From Methanomicrobiaceae archaeon (GTDB lineage: Archaea > Halobacteriota > Methanomicrobia > Methanomicrobiales > Methanomicrobiaceae), in contig JAFGWE010000014.1 in the NCBI GenBank assembly GCA_016937345.1, forward strand, positions 1-64,000: a DNA stretch of 64,000 nt, in the 5' to 3' direction. The position numbers were made by a program, and so were the translations under genes. This document shows positions 1 to 9,283 of the stretch, in pieces. The notes under the pieces were generated by a model that was not told the DNA's origin, ran no database searches, and was given only the letters and a program-made list of their open reading frames with translations. Each line of letters opens with the position of its first letter. Position 1 is the first letter of the stretch.

Positions 1-220
1 AATGTACCTGAAGATGTCTTGAAAAATGGGACTGACTGATTTTAGAGTTAATTTTATATGCAAAAAGGCTGGTTGGACAAACTCTAATAGAAGTTTTTGA
101 CCATTCAGAATTTGTCATTTTTGTGATATTCAGAAGAAAAATACTTTTTTTAACAGACTCCTCATTTATGGATCCGTAAAATTGCAAAAATATTTTTGCT
201 ATGTTCTCCATATTAAGCCC

Positions 221-724
221 ATGAATCTTGGACTTACAATTCTAAAGGGAAGAAGAAGCATTCGAAAATACAAAGAACAGAAGATAGAAGAGAATATCAT
301 AAACGACACTCTTGAATCCGCACGATATGCCCCGACCGCAAGAAATGCACAGGCATGGAAGATTGGCGTTATAAGAAACAAAGAAACACTTTTAAAGATC
401 TCAGAGCTTGCATCACACGGGAAATTTATAAAGGATGCAGATGCCTGTTTTGCGGTTTTTGCAGAGAAAGAGCACCAGTATTTTGTTGAAGACGGAAGTG
501 CATTAACAATGCAGATTATTCTTTCACTCTGGTCTTTTGGTGTAGGTTCATGCTGGGTTGCCGGACATGGCAAAGAGTATGCAGAAGAGGTTCAGAAAAT
601 TCTGAAAGTGCCTGAGAAATACACTCTTATATCGCTTATTCCGGCAGGATATCCTGCCGAAGTCACAATCCCAAAGAAGAAGGATTTAGAAGACATAGTA
701 TTCACAGAAGAATACAAAGAATAA
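221..724 (+). CDS. Nitroreductase family protein
   Basis: Probable FMN-dependent NAD(P)H oxidoreductase of the nitroreductase fold; substrate unknown. The N-terminus carries the family signature GRRSIRKY, followed by SARYAPTARNAQAW, typical of the FMN phosphate-binding region, and a C-terminal GYPAE segment. From the ATG at 221 it is 167 residues, normal for short nitroreductases. The frame is open 13 codons further upstream to a TTG at 182, but that extension is Phe/Tyr-rich and unlike the family, so the ATG is preferred. It stands alone on the plus strand, 68 bp before the hps fusion gene. The family is clear; the role is not. Confidence 0.85.
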   Translation: MNLGLTILKGRRSIRKYKEQKIEENIINDTLESARYAPTARNAQAWKIGVIRNKETLLKISELASHGKFIKDADACFAVFAEKEHQYFVEDGSALTMQIILSLWSFGVGSCWVAGHGKEYAEEVQKILKVPEKYTLISLIPAGYPAEVTIPKKKDLEDIVFTEEYKE

Positions 725-792
725 TTATTCTTCAATTTTTTCCATTATAAGAGAACCTTAATTGTATATCGCAAAGAATCAGAGATGTAATT

Positions 793-2079
793 ATGTCAGG
801 ACCAATCCTTCAGGTGGCACTCGACCTTACCGAATTGAAAAGGGCGGTGCAGATAGGAAAAGAAGCTGTTTCAGGCGGAGCTGACTGGATTGAAGCAGGG
901 ACTCCACTTATAAAAAGCGAGGGGATGAATGCAGTACGGACTCTTAAGGCGGAGTTTCCCGGACATTTTATCGTTGCGGACATGAAGATTGCCGATACCG
1001 GCGCACTTGAAGTTGAGATGGCGGCAAAGGCAGGCGCTGATGTTGTATGTGTTCTAGCAACTTCAGATGATTCGGTAATCGAAGAGGCTGTTCGTGCAGG
1101 ACGTCTCTACGGCGTTAAAATAATGGCAGATCTTTTGAATACAACTGATCCCTTAAAGCGTTCTGAAGAGCTTGAAAAAATGGGCGTTGACATCATTGCC
1201 GCACATATCGGAATAGATCAGCAGATGAAAGGAATGAATGCTGTTGATCTCTTAAAGGAGATCTCAGGCAGTTTCAATATTTTAATCGGCGCTGCGGGAG
1301 GACTTGATCATAAGACTGCAGCAGAGGCAGTAATGAACGGTGCTGATATCCTTCTTGTGGGAAGCAGCATTACAAAGGCTGCGGATGTAAAGGCGGCTGC
1401 AAGGAAAATCAGGGACGCAATAGATAATCCGGAATTAGAAAAAGAGGAGAAGAGAAGCAGGGATGATGAGATAAAGGATCTCTTCCTCTCGGTATCAGCG
1501 CCGAACATCACTGATGCAATGCACAGAAAAGGAGCCATGGCAGGTCTGATTTCTATATGCGGCGATGTAAAGATGGCAGGCCGTGCACTTACTGTCAACA
1601 CAGTTGCAGGGGACTGGGCAAAACCAGTTGAGGCGATTGACAAGGCAAACGAGGGGGATGTCATCGTAATTAACAACCAGCGGGCAACCCATATCTCACC
1701 ATGGGGTGAGCTTGCAACCCACAGCTGTTTAAATAAGGGGATAGCAGGCGTTGTCATCGACGGTGCAGTGCGTGACGTTGATGATATCAAAAGACTTGGG
1801 GTTCCTGTTTTTGCAACCGCAATCTGCCCTAATGCAGGTGAGCCAAAAGGATTTGGCGAGATTGGTGCAGAGATATCCTGCTGCGGCCAGCAGGTGCGGA
1901 CAGGCGACTGGATTGTCGGTGATGAATCCGGCGTTGTTGTTGTTCCAAAAGAGCGGGCTTACGAGATTGCCAGACGGGCCCTTGAGGTGAAAAAACATGA
2001 GATCAGGGTCCGTGAGGAGATCAAGGCAGGCAAAACTCTCTCAATAGTAATGGAATTAAAAAAATGGGAGAAGCAGTAA
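793..2079 (+). CDS. Bifunctional 3-hexulose-6-phosphate synthase / RraA-like protein
   Basis: Fusion of two domains. Residues 1 to about 210 form the orotidine-phosphate-decarboxylase-like (beta/alpha)8 barrel of 3-hexulose-6-phosphate synthase, with the metal/substrate motif VADMKIADTG near residue 60 and the phosphate-binding GAAGGLDHKT and DILLVGSSIT segments. Residues about 225-428 form an RraA / demethylmenaquinone-methyltransferase-like domain with the signature GVVIDGAVRDVDDIKR. Hps joins formaldehyde to ribulose 5-phosphate; in archaea it usually runs in reverse to supply ribulose 5-phosphate. The role of the RraA domain (RNase E inhibitor or aldolase-like in other lineages) is unknown here. 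It is monocistronic. A phosphoribulokinase gene at 34151 could consume its product. Confidence 0.92.
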   Translation: MSGPILQVALDLTELKRAVQIGKEAVSGGADWIEAGTPLIKSEGMNAVRTLKAEFPGHFIVADMKIADTGALEVEMAAKAGADVVCVLATSDDSVIEEAVRAGRLYGVKIMADLLNTTDPLKRSEELEKMGVDIIAAHIGIDQQMKGMNAVDLLKEISGSFNILIGAAGGLDHKTAAEAVMNGADILLVGSSITKAADVKAAARKIRDAIDNPELEKEEKRSRDDEIKDLFLSVSAPNITDAMHRKGAMAGLISICGDVKMAGRALTVNTVAGDWAKPVEAIDKANEGDVIVINNQRATHISPWGELATHSCLNKGIAGVVIDGAVRDVDDIKRLGVPVFATAICPNAGEPKGFGEIGAEISCCGQQVRTGDWIVGDESGVVVVPKERAYEIARRALEVKKHEIRVREEIKAGKTLSIVMELKKWEKQ

Positions 2080-2139
2080 TTTTCCCTCCCCGCATTTTTT
2101 TCACAAATTTTACAACCTTTCATAACCTAAATTTCCTCA

Positions 2140-2568
2140 ATGATACTCTCCAGAGAAATAATCCTTGACAGAATTAAAAGAAATGAAATTGTTTTAGACC
2201 CTTATAGTGAGGATTCGCAGCAGCCGGCATCATATGACCTGAGAGCAGGCGAGGACTATCTCTTAAAAAAAGGTGAGGTAACTCTTGTTCATTCGATGGA
2301 AAAAATTGAGCTTCCGGCTGATATCGCCGCAACTCTCATGTGCCGTTCATCATTTGGAAGACGCGGAATATTGATTGGCGGCGGATATGTTGATCCGGGA
2401 TTTAGGGGAAATCTCACCCTCTGCCTTGTAAACATGGGTCCAGAGGATTATCCCTTAAAGAAGGGAGAAAGATGCGTTCAGGTGATAATGCACGAGGTTT
2501 TGGGCGGTAAATCGCTTTACAACGGCAGATACCAGGACAGCGAAGGTGCAATTGAGGCGAGGAACTAA
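2140..2568 (+). CDS. dCTP deaminase / dUTPase family protein, short
   Basis: Member of the trimeric dUTPase/dCTP deaminase superfamily, which acts on pyrimidine deoxynucleotides to keep dUTP low and supply dUMP. Visible motifs are QPASYDLR (29-35), the phosphate-binding RSSFGRRG (69-76) and a DPGFRG turn (85-90) with Asp85. At 142 residues it is shorter than classical dCTP deaminases (about 190). The Glu that serves as general base in dCTP deaminases falls at Cys95 in the segment LTLCLVN, so deamination is doubtful and dUTP hydrolysis more likely. Family assignment is strong; activity is inferred. It lies 60 bp after the hps fusion on the same strand. Confidence 0.85.
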   Translation: MILSREIILDRIKRNEIVLDPYSEDSQQPASYDLRAGEDYLLKKGEVTLVHSMEKIELPADIAATLMCRSSFGRRGILIGGGYVDPGFRGNLTLCLVNMGPEDYPLKKGERCVQVIMHEVLGGKSLYNGRYQDSEGAIEARN

Positions 2569-2584
2569 AAACGTGTTTTATTGA

Positions 2585-3379
2585 TTATATCATTTTTTTT
2601 ACCTTTTCAATAAGCTCTTTTACTTCTCCTTCGTTTATATCAGAGGGATGATCACATTTGTCTCTAATACTGGCAAGATATTGAATTTTTTTCATTTCAG
2701 AACCGTCAATCTTTTTATTTTTATAAAGTTTTTGAACCAGAGGCTCAATTGTATCTTTTTTCTTATAATCTATCTGATATTTATCACAAAGTGCCCTCAA
2801 ATGTTGTTCAAGAGCTACACCAGCTAATGCTCCGGCAGCTCTAAAATGACTTTTCGCAAATAAATATTCTGACTCATCAATTTCTCTTTCCACAAAATCA
2901 GCAGAAATTATTTCACGAAGATTCATCTCTTTAATTTTTATGAGAAACGGAATTGAAGAGAGGATACTACGTTGAAGTTCAAATTTACCTACAAATTGTT
3001 TGGCAATTTCACTTTTATCGCTAGAATATGAAGAATGTCTAAATTGAAGATAATCCATAACTCCCTGATCACTACGGGATCTTTTATTTTCATAGCAATC
3101 AATAAATTCATCTACTTTTTCGAAATTGAATTCCTTTACAAAAAAAAGTCCAGCTGAATAAAATTTTTGATATTTACGAATTGCATCCCGCTGAATTATT
3201 TGTAACTCAGAGGACAAAGGCTCCCAATGATTTTTTGGAAATGGACTAGATACACGGGGCGGATCAGGTTTATAATTTAATTTGGCAGAATTTATCAAGT
3301 GTAATCCAGATTCTTCAATTTCACAAGCTAATTTTTCTAAATTATCAATTTCTCTGGATATAAGTGTTAAATCTGTCAT
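2585..3379 (-). CDS. HEPN-like domain hypothetical protein
   Basis: I do not recognise a named family over the whole 264 residues. The last 90 residues are helical and resemble HEPN/DUF4145-type domains: FRAAGALAGVALEQHLRALCDK (split here for length around residues 180-201) is typical of the first helices, and Arg239 to His244 form an R-x4-H motif in RDKCDHPSD, the RNase motif of active HEPN proteins. The N-terminal 150 residues are charged and unassigned. No antitoxin-like partner is adjacent; it converges with the dCTP-deaminase-like gene 16 bp away. RNA cleavage in defence or stress is possible but inferred. Confidence 0.6.
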   Translation of the reverse strand: MTDLTLISREIDNLEKLACEIEESGLHLINSAKLNYKPDPPRVSSPFPKNHWEPLSSELQIIQRDAIRKYQKFYSAGLFFVKEFNFEKVDEFIDCYENKRSRSDQGVMDYLQFRHSSYSSDKSEIAKQFVGKFELQRSILSSIPFLIKIKEMNLREIISADFVEREIDESEYLFAKSHFRAAGALAGVALEQHLRALCDKYQIDYKKKDTIEPLVQKLYKNKKIDGSEMKKIQYLASIRDKCDHPSDINEGEVKELIEKVKKMI

Positions 3380-3394
3380 AAATCGTCACGTCCC

Positions 3395-3660
3395 TCAATA
3401 ATATCCTGTTTTAAACTTCATCACAGAATATATTTCCTTTTCCCGACAATCCTTGCACATTCGCTTCGTAAAACGCCCTGACCAAGGGGACTTCCGCTTT
3501 ACAACACCGGCCTGAACGCCACCCCCGAATAGCCGCCTCAGCCTGAAAAAATTCAATGAAAAAACATCCAATGAACAAAAAGGAGGCTTGACCCTAACTT
3601 TTGTGACCTCTCATAAATCAGGTGGAAGGTTTAATGGGGGATGACCCCATCCCTCCTGCC
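3395..3660. other. GC-rich island in a gene-free stretch, possible decayed gene or repeat unit
   Basis: Between the HEPN-like gene and the nuclease-like gene there is about 320 bp without a convincing gene. Positions about 3440-3545 are clearly GC-richer than the surrounding AT-rich spacers. On the minus strand one frame stays open for about 72 codons ending at a TGA at 3395-3397. A TTG at 3556 would give 53 codons with basic residues and a CKDC pair, but there is no clear ribosome-binding site. Positions 3638-3653 form a GGGATG / CATCCC hairpin with a 4-base loop. A decayed foreign gene, a dispersed repeat or a structured RNA are all possible. Confidence 0.35.
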
Positions 3661-3700
3661 TTATATAAAAAAAATGGAATAAAAAACTTATTTTCTTAAA

Positions 3701-4849
3701 TTATTTCTTCATATCCAGGAATACTTCCCCGTAAGAGGCTGCAACCTTTGCACCCAGTGTCGGCTTTAAATCCTCAAGCCAGAGATAAAACCCTGTCATC
3801 TGCGGGGTCCTTTTGCTCTCAACCTTAAGTTCTCCTGACTTTTTCCTGACAATTTTAAGATATTCATTTTTATTTCGTGACCGGAGATAGATTACAGCCT
3901 CATATTCAGGTATGTCAATTGCAAGTACAACCTTTGAGAATTCCTTTTTCATATCATCATAAGTGTACTTCTTCCCTGACATAGTAAACGACCTGTTGTT
4001 CATAAGAGCCTTAACTCCGGATGGATACAAAACTCCAAAGAGAAGTTTTTTTGCAACCGGAGGAATTTCATCTGCAACCATCATCTCACTCCGGCCTTTA
4101 TTGGCCATCATGAGGCCCAGAACTTTGTCACGCTTTAAGTCATGCATTTTTTTGTATTCAAAGGGCCTTTTTACACAAACATCCTCTATTCCGATAAGTT
4201 TGGGATGATTGACAGGTTTTCTCGGCACTCCGCGTATGGAATTAATATTAAGAACCTTTTTCATCTCCTCACACGTCTGGGTTACAATCAGAGTGCTCTC
4301 GGTTTCACGCATAAGACGCCGCATAATTGACGACCTTGAAATGTCAACAGATGAAAACAGAACAAAAGGAACTATAGCCTGGCCATAGAGATATCCCAAA
4401 AGCTTCTTTTTGTACTTAACCTCGGCCTCCATATCCTTTAAGTCCGATGCTGAAGTTACAATCTCGGCAAAACAGATCCTGTCCATGTAATCGACAAAAA
4501 GTATGTCAAACTCGGCGATATCCTGGCCGTTTCCACGGACGTTTATGTCCCCCCTGTTGGAATAAAAAAGACCATTCTGACCCAGTCTTATATCAGGAGG
4601 CGGGAAAGGCGCATCGGCTCCTTTTCTTACAACATATTTTATCCGGTCTGTTCTTAACGCAAGATCCAGAAGCATCTCATAGATCAGCGATTCATACCAT
4701 CTGCCTTCCGCAGCCCTCATCTGGGAGAGATCATCTGAAAAAAGCTGATTCTTTTCAATCTTCTTCAGGTGCCGGATCGCCTTTCTTGCAACCGGTTTTT
4801 CAGGTCTTTTTTTTGAAAAATTGGCATTAAGCCATATTAAAAAATCCAT
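3701..4849 (-). CDS. Hypothetical protein with a nuclease-like central segment
   Basis: I do not recognise the family of this 382-residue protein. Residues about 45-190 have the order expected of a PD-(D/E)XK fold: helix RWYESLIYEMLL, then AEFDILFVD and, about 14 residues on, ICFAEIVTSAS followed by a Lys-rich helix. The third motif reads E-I-V instead of E-x-K, so the active site would be degenerate or shifted. The C-terminal half contains a basic stretch and a segment resembling a small beta domain, without a signature. A TATA-like TTATATATAA at 4866-4876 lies only about 20 bp before the ATG, suggesting a leaderless or very short-leader transcript. Function unknown. Confidence 0.6.
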   Translation of the reverse strand: MDFLIWLNANFSKKRPEKPVARKAIRHLKKIEKNQLFSDDLSQMRAAEGRWYESLIYEMLLDLALRTDRIKYVVRKGADAPFPPPDIRLGQNGLFYSNRGDINVRGNGQDIAEFDILFVDYMDRICFAEIVTSASDLKDMEAEVKYKKKLLGYLYGQAIVPFVLFSSVDISRSSIMRRLMRETESTLIVTQTCEEMKKVLNINSIRGVPRKPVNHPKLIGIEDVCVKRPFEYKKMHDLKRDKVLGLMMANKGRSEMMVADEIPPVAKKLLFGVLYPSGVKALMNNRSFTMSGKKYTYDDMKKEFSKVVLAIDIPEYEAVIYLRSRNKNEYLKIVRKKSGELKVESKRTPQMTGFYLWLEDLKPTLGAKVAASYGEVFLDMKK

Positions 4850-5155
4850 CTGTTTGTCTAACCTTTATATATAAATCCTTATAATTCCGGACACATCCCG
4901 GATATTCGGACGCTTTATTTTAAAAAAACACAGATGTGCTTTTCCCAAATTAACGCATGAAAACAAATCTTTCATAGGCGTTTTTAATCCACATTGTGAA
5001 AAACAAAGACAGATCTATTTTTCAGGAGTTAGATTTATCCCCGCTTTTTAGAGAAATCCCTTATTTTGTTTGATTTGCCGGCTAAAAGCCCGGTGAAAAA
5101 CACAGAACAATTTTTTAGACGTTTCTGAAACAACCCGAAATTCCTTTTTTTTGGA
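4850..5155. other. Intergenic, no gene seen
   Basis: About 300 AT-rich bases between two minus-strand genes. The only usable signal is the TATA-like element near 4866-4876 serving the gene that starts at 4849. A T-run near 5146-5153 lies at the 3' side of the methyltransferase gene. No open frame, tRNA or conserved structure is evident. Confidence 0.5.
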
Positions 5156-6109
5156 TTACTCAAGAACCATTATCCTGCGTGTGAGGCTTTTATGAACCCT
5201 CTGTTCATGAAACTGGACAATATCGAAGTGTTCCTTTGCAGTTTCACGAATATCAACATGGGTCACGACAACAGCACGTTTTCCTTTCTTTAAAACGCGC
5301 CGCATTTCACTCAGTGAATTATTATAAAGCGCATTCATCGATTCCGCTTTTATACAGACCGACTGACCATAAGGAAGATCGGTTACTACCGAATCAACAG
5401 AACAGTCTGTTATAGGCAGTTTGGTTGAATCAACTTTTAATACCTCTGCACGCGGCAGGTTCTCAAGGCAGCCTTTCAGCATGAAAATATCCATATCGGC
5501 ACCTACAATCCGGCTGTTTAGAAGCATTCCTTCCAGAAGAATCCCCCCTGTACCGCAGAAAGGATCAAGCAGGGTTTCCCCGTCCCTTATCATTGCAAGG
5601 TTGACAAGTGTTCTTGCAAGAATAGGCATCATAACACCCGGGTGAAAATAGGCCCTTCTCATAGGATTTCGGTATTCAAAGCCGCCCCTGTCAATTCTGT
5701 ACAGCACTTCTCCAAAATAGCAGGTATCACCTGAAAATATCGCGCGGAATTCGGTTTTAGGATCAGTTAGGGAAACAGGCCCTTTTATGTGTGTTCCTAT
5801 ACATCTTTCAAGCTCAAGCTGTGATTCAGGTATCTTTGTATCACTTATCTTTTTTACACGACCTGCAAAGGGAACTTCTGATTCAATTGAAAGAGAATCC
5901 AAAAGATCAATAAAGGAGCTTATATCGGCACTGCATTCACCAAGATATCGCATAATACAGTGGGTCATTGCAAGCCTTTGTGTTGAAGAGGGCAGAGGGC
6001 ACTCTATAACTGCGACCTGCATTCCTTTTTTTATTGTATTTCCAACACATTCCAGTTCTGCGTACGGAAGTGTGGGATGTTCACCGGAAAGTTCCAGAAT
6101 TAATTTCAT
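5156..6109 (-). CDS. tRNA (guanine(10)-N2)-dimethyltransferase (TrmG10/Trm11-like)
   Basis: SAM-dependent N2-methylation of guanosine 10 in tRNA. The N-terminal 150 residues are THUMP-like with the associated linker. The Rossmann methyltransferase follows with motif I LLDPFCGTGGILLEG (about 188-202), an acidic loop VGADMD, and motif IV TDLPYG, the (D/N)PPY-type catalytic motif of N-methyltransferases in its D-L-P-Y variant. The 317-residue length fits archaeal TrmG10. It is a single gene, with the minus-strand chaperone operon beginning to its right. Confidence 0.88.
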   Translation of the reverse strand: MKLILELSGEHPTLPYAELECVGNTIKKGMQVAVIECPLPSSTQRLAMTHCIMRYLGECSADISSFIDLLDSLSIESEVPFAGRVKKISDTKIPESQLELERCIGTHIKGPVSLTDPKTEFRAIFSGDTCYFGEVLYRIDRGGFEYRNPMRRAYFHPGVMMPILARTLVNLAMIRDGETLLDPFCGTGGILLEGMLLNSRIVGADMDIFMLKGCLENLPRAEVLKVDSTKLPITDCSVDSVVTDLPYGQSVCIKAESMNALYNNSLSEMRRVLKKGKRAVVVTHVDIRETAKEHFDIVQFHEQRVHKSLTRRIMVLE

Positions 6110-6254
6110 ATCAGGCTTATTAATTTGACAATTATAGAACTAAAATTAATAGCATAAAAAAACCGTTCTTTTAAAAGTACAGAAATCACCAGACATAAAA
6201 TTATATATAAAACGCCTGAAAAATGAGATCTAAAAATAAAAGGGATTCTTTATT

Positions 6255-7409
6255 TTATTTAATGGAGTCTTTCATCTTGCCAACAACGTCCTGAAAGAAT
6301 CCACCCTTTTTACCGCCCTTTGCCTTTTTTTCGGATTCAATTTCAATTATTCTGGCATAGAGCTCTTTTTCCTCATCTGTAAGATTCTTTGGAATTTCTA
6401 TCTTTACCCTGACAAGAAGATCTCCCGGCCGTCCTCTTCTTTTCACACCTTCGCCAGGTATTTTAAGCGCTGTCCCGTGCTGGACACCCGCAGGGATCTT
6501 TAGCTCAACCTCACGGCCGTCTATTGTTTCAATATCGACTTTAAAACCCACCGCTGCACTTGCGGCAGATACCACAACATTCGTCTCAAGATTGTCACCA
6601 ATACGCCTGAAGTGCTCATCAGGGATTACCTCAACCTCAATGAACAGATCACCGTTGGGTGCGCCGGGATCTCCGGCCTCGCCATAGCCTTCCATTCTAA
6701 GGCGCATACCTGTATCAATTCCCGCAGGAATGTTTACAGTAATATTTCTCTTGACCCGTGAATGTCCGGTGCCGCTGCAGGTATTACAGCGTTCTTCAGG
6801 TATTTTTCCCCTTCCCTGACACTGGGAACAGGTCACCATACTGACAAAGTTTCCAAAAGGCGTCCGGTTCTCACGCCTTTCCTGTCCGCTTCCGCCACAA
6901 CGCGGACATATACGGGTCTTTTTGGTTTTGCTCCCCGTACCGTCACAGTCAGGACAGGGTTCGGTATGCATTATATCGACATCACGGCTTGTTCCAAGGG
7001 CGGCATCCTTAAGTGTTATCTGAATTCTCATCAGGAGATCAGCACCTGCCTGCGGACCACGCGGGCCCCTCCTTGAACCGCCCGCACCGCCGAAGAAAGC
7101 ATCGAAGATATCCCCGAACCCGCCAAAGTCTGAATTGAAACCTGCACCTCCGAATCCGCCGCCCGTGTACTGGCCTTTGGAGGCGTTGGTGAAGGTTTCA
7201 TGACCCATCTGGTCATACTGGGCCTTTTTCTGCTTATCGGAAAGAACGCTGTAGGCCTCGTTTATCTCCTTAAACTTCTCCTCAGCGCCTTCTTCCTTGC
7301 TTATATCGGGATGATATTTCTTGGTCAGGGTACGGTAAGCCTTTTTTATCTCCTGTTCAGTAGCATTTTTTGATACATTCAGGATGTCATAGTAGTTTCT
7401 CGCACCCAT
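6255..7409 (-). CDS. dnaJ: Chaperone protein DnaJ
   Basis: Hsp40 co-chaperone that stimulates DnaK ATPase and delivers clients. The J-domain (1-70) has the HPD motif in KYHPDIS. A Gly/Phe-rich linker (about 75-120) follows, then four CxxCxGxG zinc repeats (CPDCDGTG, CPRCGGSG, CSQCQGRG, CNTCSGTG; about 150-218) and the two C-terminal beta domains. It is a full-length type I DnaJ of 384 residues. It is last in grpE-dnaK-dnaJ, 16 bp after dnaK. DnaK systems in archaea are generally regarded as acquired from bacteria. Confidence 0.98.
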   Translation of the reverse strand: MGARNYYDILNVSKNATEQEIKKAYRTLTKKYHPDISKEEGAEEKFKEINEAYSVLSDKQKKAQYDQMGHETFTNASKGQYTGGGFGGAGFNSDFGGFGDIFDAFFGGAGGSRRGPRGPQAGADLLMRIQITLKDAALGTSRDVDIMHTEPCPDCDGTGSKTKKTRICPRCGGSGQERRENRTPFGNFVSMVTCSQCQGRGKIPEERCNTCSGTGHSRVKRNITVNIPAGIDTGMRLRMEGYGEAGDPGAPNGDLFIEVEVIPDEHFRRIGDNLETNVVVSAASAAVGFKVDIETIDGREVELKIPAGVQHGTALKIPGEGVKRRGRPGDLLVRVKIEIPKNLTDEEKELYARIIEIESEKKAKGGKKGGFFQDVVGKMKDSIK

Positions 7410-7425
7410 TTTAACGCCTGCTCAT

Positions 7426-9279
7426 TCACTCATCTTTTTTGTCGTCCTTTACTTCATAATCGGCGTCAACAACATTGTCATCATCAGGGGCTTCTTTTGC
7501 TCCTTCACCGCCTTCTGCCTTGGAGGCCTCTGCCTCTGCAGCTGCCTTCTGGTACATTTTAGTTGATGCTGCAAAGACTATTTCGGTAAGTTCGTCAACA
7601 TCCTTTTTGATTGCCTCAAGATCAGTTCCTTCAACTGATGTCTTGATCTTCTCAACGCCGGACTCTATCTTTTCTACATCTTCGGCATCAAGTTTGTCCT
7701 TACTCTCTTTAAGAAGCTTTTCGGCAGCGAATATAGTATTATCAGCGCTGTTTCTGATCTCAATCTCCTCACGCTTCTTCTTGTCCTCTTCCTCAAAGTC
7801 CTTTGATTTCTTGATCATCTCTTCAATATCCTTTTCAGAGAGTCTCTTATCGCCGGAGATTGTTATGGCCTGACTGTTTCCTGTGCCAAGGTCTTTTGCA
7901 GAGACATTTATGATACCGTTTGCATCGATATCAAAAGTTACCTCAATCTGCGGTATTCCGCGTGGTGCAGGCGGAATGCCAGTAAGCTGGAACTTTCCAA
8001 GTGTAAAGTTGTCTGCAGCAAGGGCACGCTCACCCTGGACTACATGAATCTCGACACTGGTCTGGTTGTCTGCTGCAGTTGTAAAGATCTGACTCTTCTT
8101 TGTCGGGATTGTAGTGTTTCTCTCGATTAACTTTGTTGCAATGCCGCCCATAGTCTCGATTGAGAGCGTAAGAGGAGTTACATCCAGAAGAACGATATCC
8201 TTTGCTTCTCCTGTTAAAACACCGCCCTGTATTGCAGCCCCGACTGCGACACATTCATCCGGATTAATCCCCTTGTCCGGCTCTTTTCCTAATAGAGCAC
8301 GAATTCTCTCCTGAACAAGAGGGACACGTGTGGAACCGCCAACTAAAAGGACGTGATCGATCTCCTTATTTGTAAGACCTGCATCATCCAGAGCCTGTTT
8401 GACAGGAGCAATTGTCTTGTCCACAAGCGGAGTAATAAGCTGCTCAAACTTTGCACGTGTCAGGTCCATATCCAGAAACTTCGGGCCGGATGAATCTGTT
8501 GTGATATATGGCAGGTTGATATTTGTCTTCTGAACAGTTGAAAGCTCTTTTTTGGCATTTTCTGATGCATCGCGGATACGCTGCATTGCCATCTTGTCCT
8601 TTGAAAGGTCAATTCCTTCCTGTTTTTTGAACTCATCAACAATATAGTCGGTAACAAGCTTATCAAAGTCGTCACCGCCAAGGTGGTTGTCTCCTGCGGT
8701 TGACTGCACCTCAAAGACTCCGTCTCCCAGAGTCATGATTGATACATCAAATGTTCCTCCGCCAAGGTCGTATACGAGGATGGTCTTGTCCTCCTCCTTG
8801 TCGATTCCATATGCAAGAGCACTTGCAGTAGGTTCGTTTATGATACGAAGAACATCCAGACCTGCTATTTTTCCAGCATCCTTTGTTGCATTTCTCTGTG
8901 CATCGTTAAAGTATGCAGGAACAGTAATTACTGCCTTTTTAATCTCTTCTCCAAGGTAGCTTTCTGCATCAACCTTCAGTTTCTGAAGAATCATTGCGGA
9001 AATTTCCTGCGGAGTGTACTCCTTATCATCAACTTTTACCTTTCTGTCAGTGCCCATATCCCTTTTAATGGAAATTATTGTACGATCAGGGTTTGTGACT
9101 GCCTGGCGCTTTGCAACGTTTCCGATAAGACGCTCTCCTTCCTTTGAGAATGCGACAACCGACGGAGTTGTACGTCCTCCCTCAGCATTTGGGATAACGA
9201 CAGGTTTTCCGCCTTCCATTATGGACATACATGAGTTTGTTGTACCAAGATCAATTCCTAAGATTTTGTTAGAAGCCAT
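7426..9279 (-). CDS. dnaK: Molecular chaperone DnaK (Hsp70)
   Basis: ATP-dependent chaperone for nascent and stress-unfolded cytoplasmic proteins. The N-terminus [11 protein letters not shown], the phosphate-2 segment [13 protein letters not shown] and the adenosine motif [11 protein letters not shown] mark the actin-like ATPase domain (1-365). The substrate-binding beta domain follows (about 385-500), then a helical lid ending in an acidic, Lys/Asp-rich tail. Its 617 residues are normal for bacterial-type DnaK. It sits 4 bp downstream of grpE and 16 bp upstream of dnaJ in one transcription unit. Confidence 0.99.
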   Translation of the reverse strand: MASNKILGIDLGTTNSCMSIMEGGKPVVIPNAEGGRTTPSVVAFSKEGERLIGNVAKRQAVTNPDRTIISIKRDMGTDRKVKVDDKEYTPQEISAMILQKLKVDAESYLGEEIKKAVITVPAYFNDAQRNATKDAGKIAGLDVLRIINEPTASALAYGIDKEEDKTILVYDLGGGTFDVSIMTLGDGVFEVQSTAGDNHLGGDDFDKLVTDYIVDEFKKQEGIDLSKDKMAMQRIRDASENAKKELSTVQKTNINLPYITTDSSGPKFLDMDLTRAKFEQLITPLVDKTIAPVKQALDDAGLTNKEIDHVLLVGGSTRVPLVQERIRALLGKEPDKGINPDECVAVGAAIQGGVLTGEAKDIVLLDVTPLTLSIETMGGIATKLIERNTTIPTKKSQIFTTAADNQTSVEIHVVQGERALAADNFTLGKFQLTGIPPAPRGIPQIEVTFDIDANGIINVSAKDLGTGNSQAITISGDKRLSEKDIEEMIKKSKDFEEEDKKKREEIEIRNSADNTIFAAEKLLKESKDKLDAEDVEKIESGVEKIKTSVEGTDLEAIKKDVDELTEIVFAASTKMYQKAAAEAEASKAEGGEGAKEAPDDDNVVDADYEVKDDKKDE

Positions 9280-9283
9280 TTTA

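Noticed and set aside
7475-7873. Ser-rich 132-codon plus-strand frame opposite dnaK
   Set aside because: It is antisense to the acidic C-terminal part of dnaK, and its composition is the complement of Lys/Glu codons.
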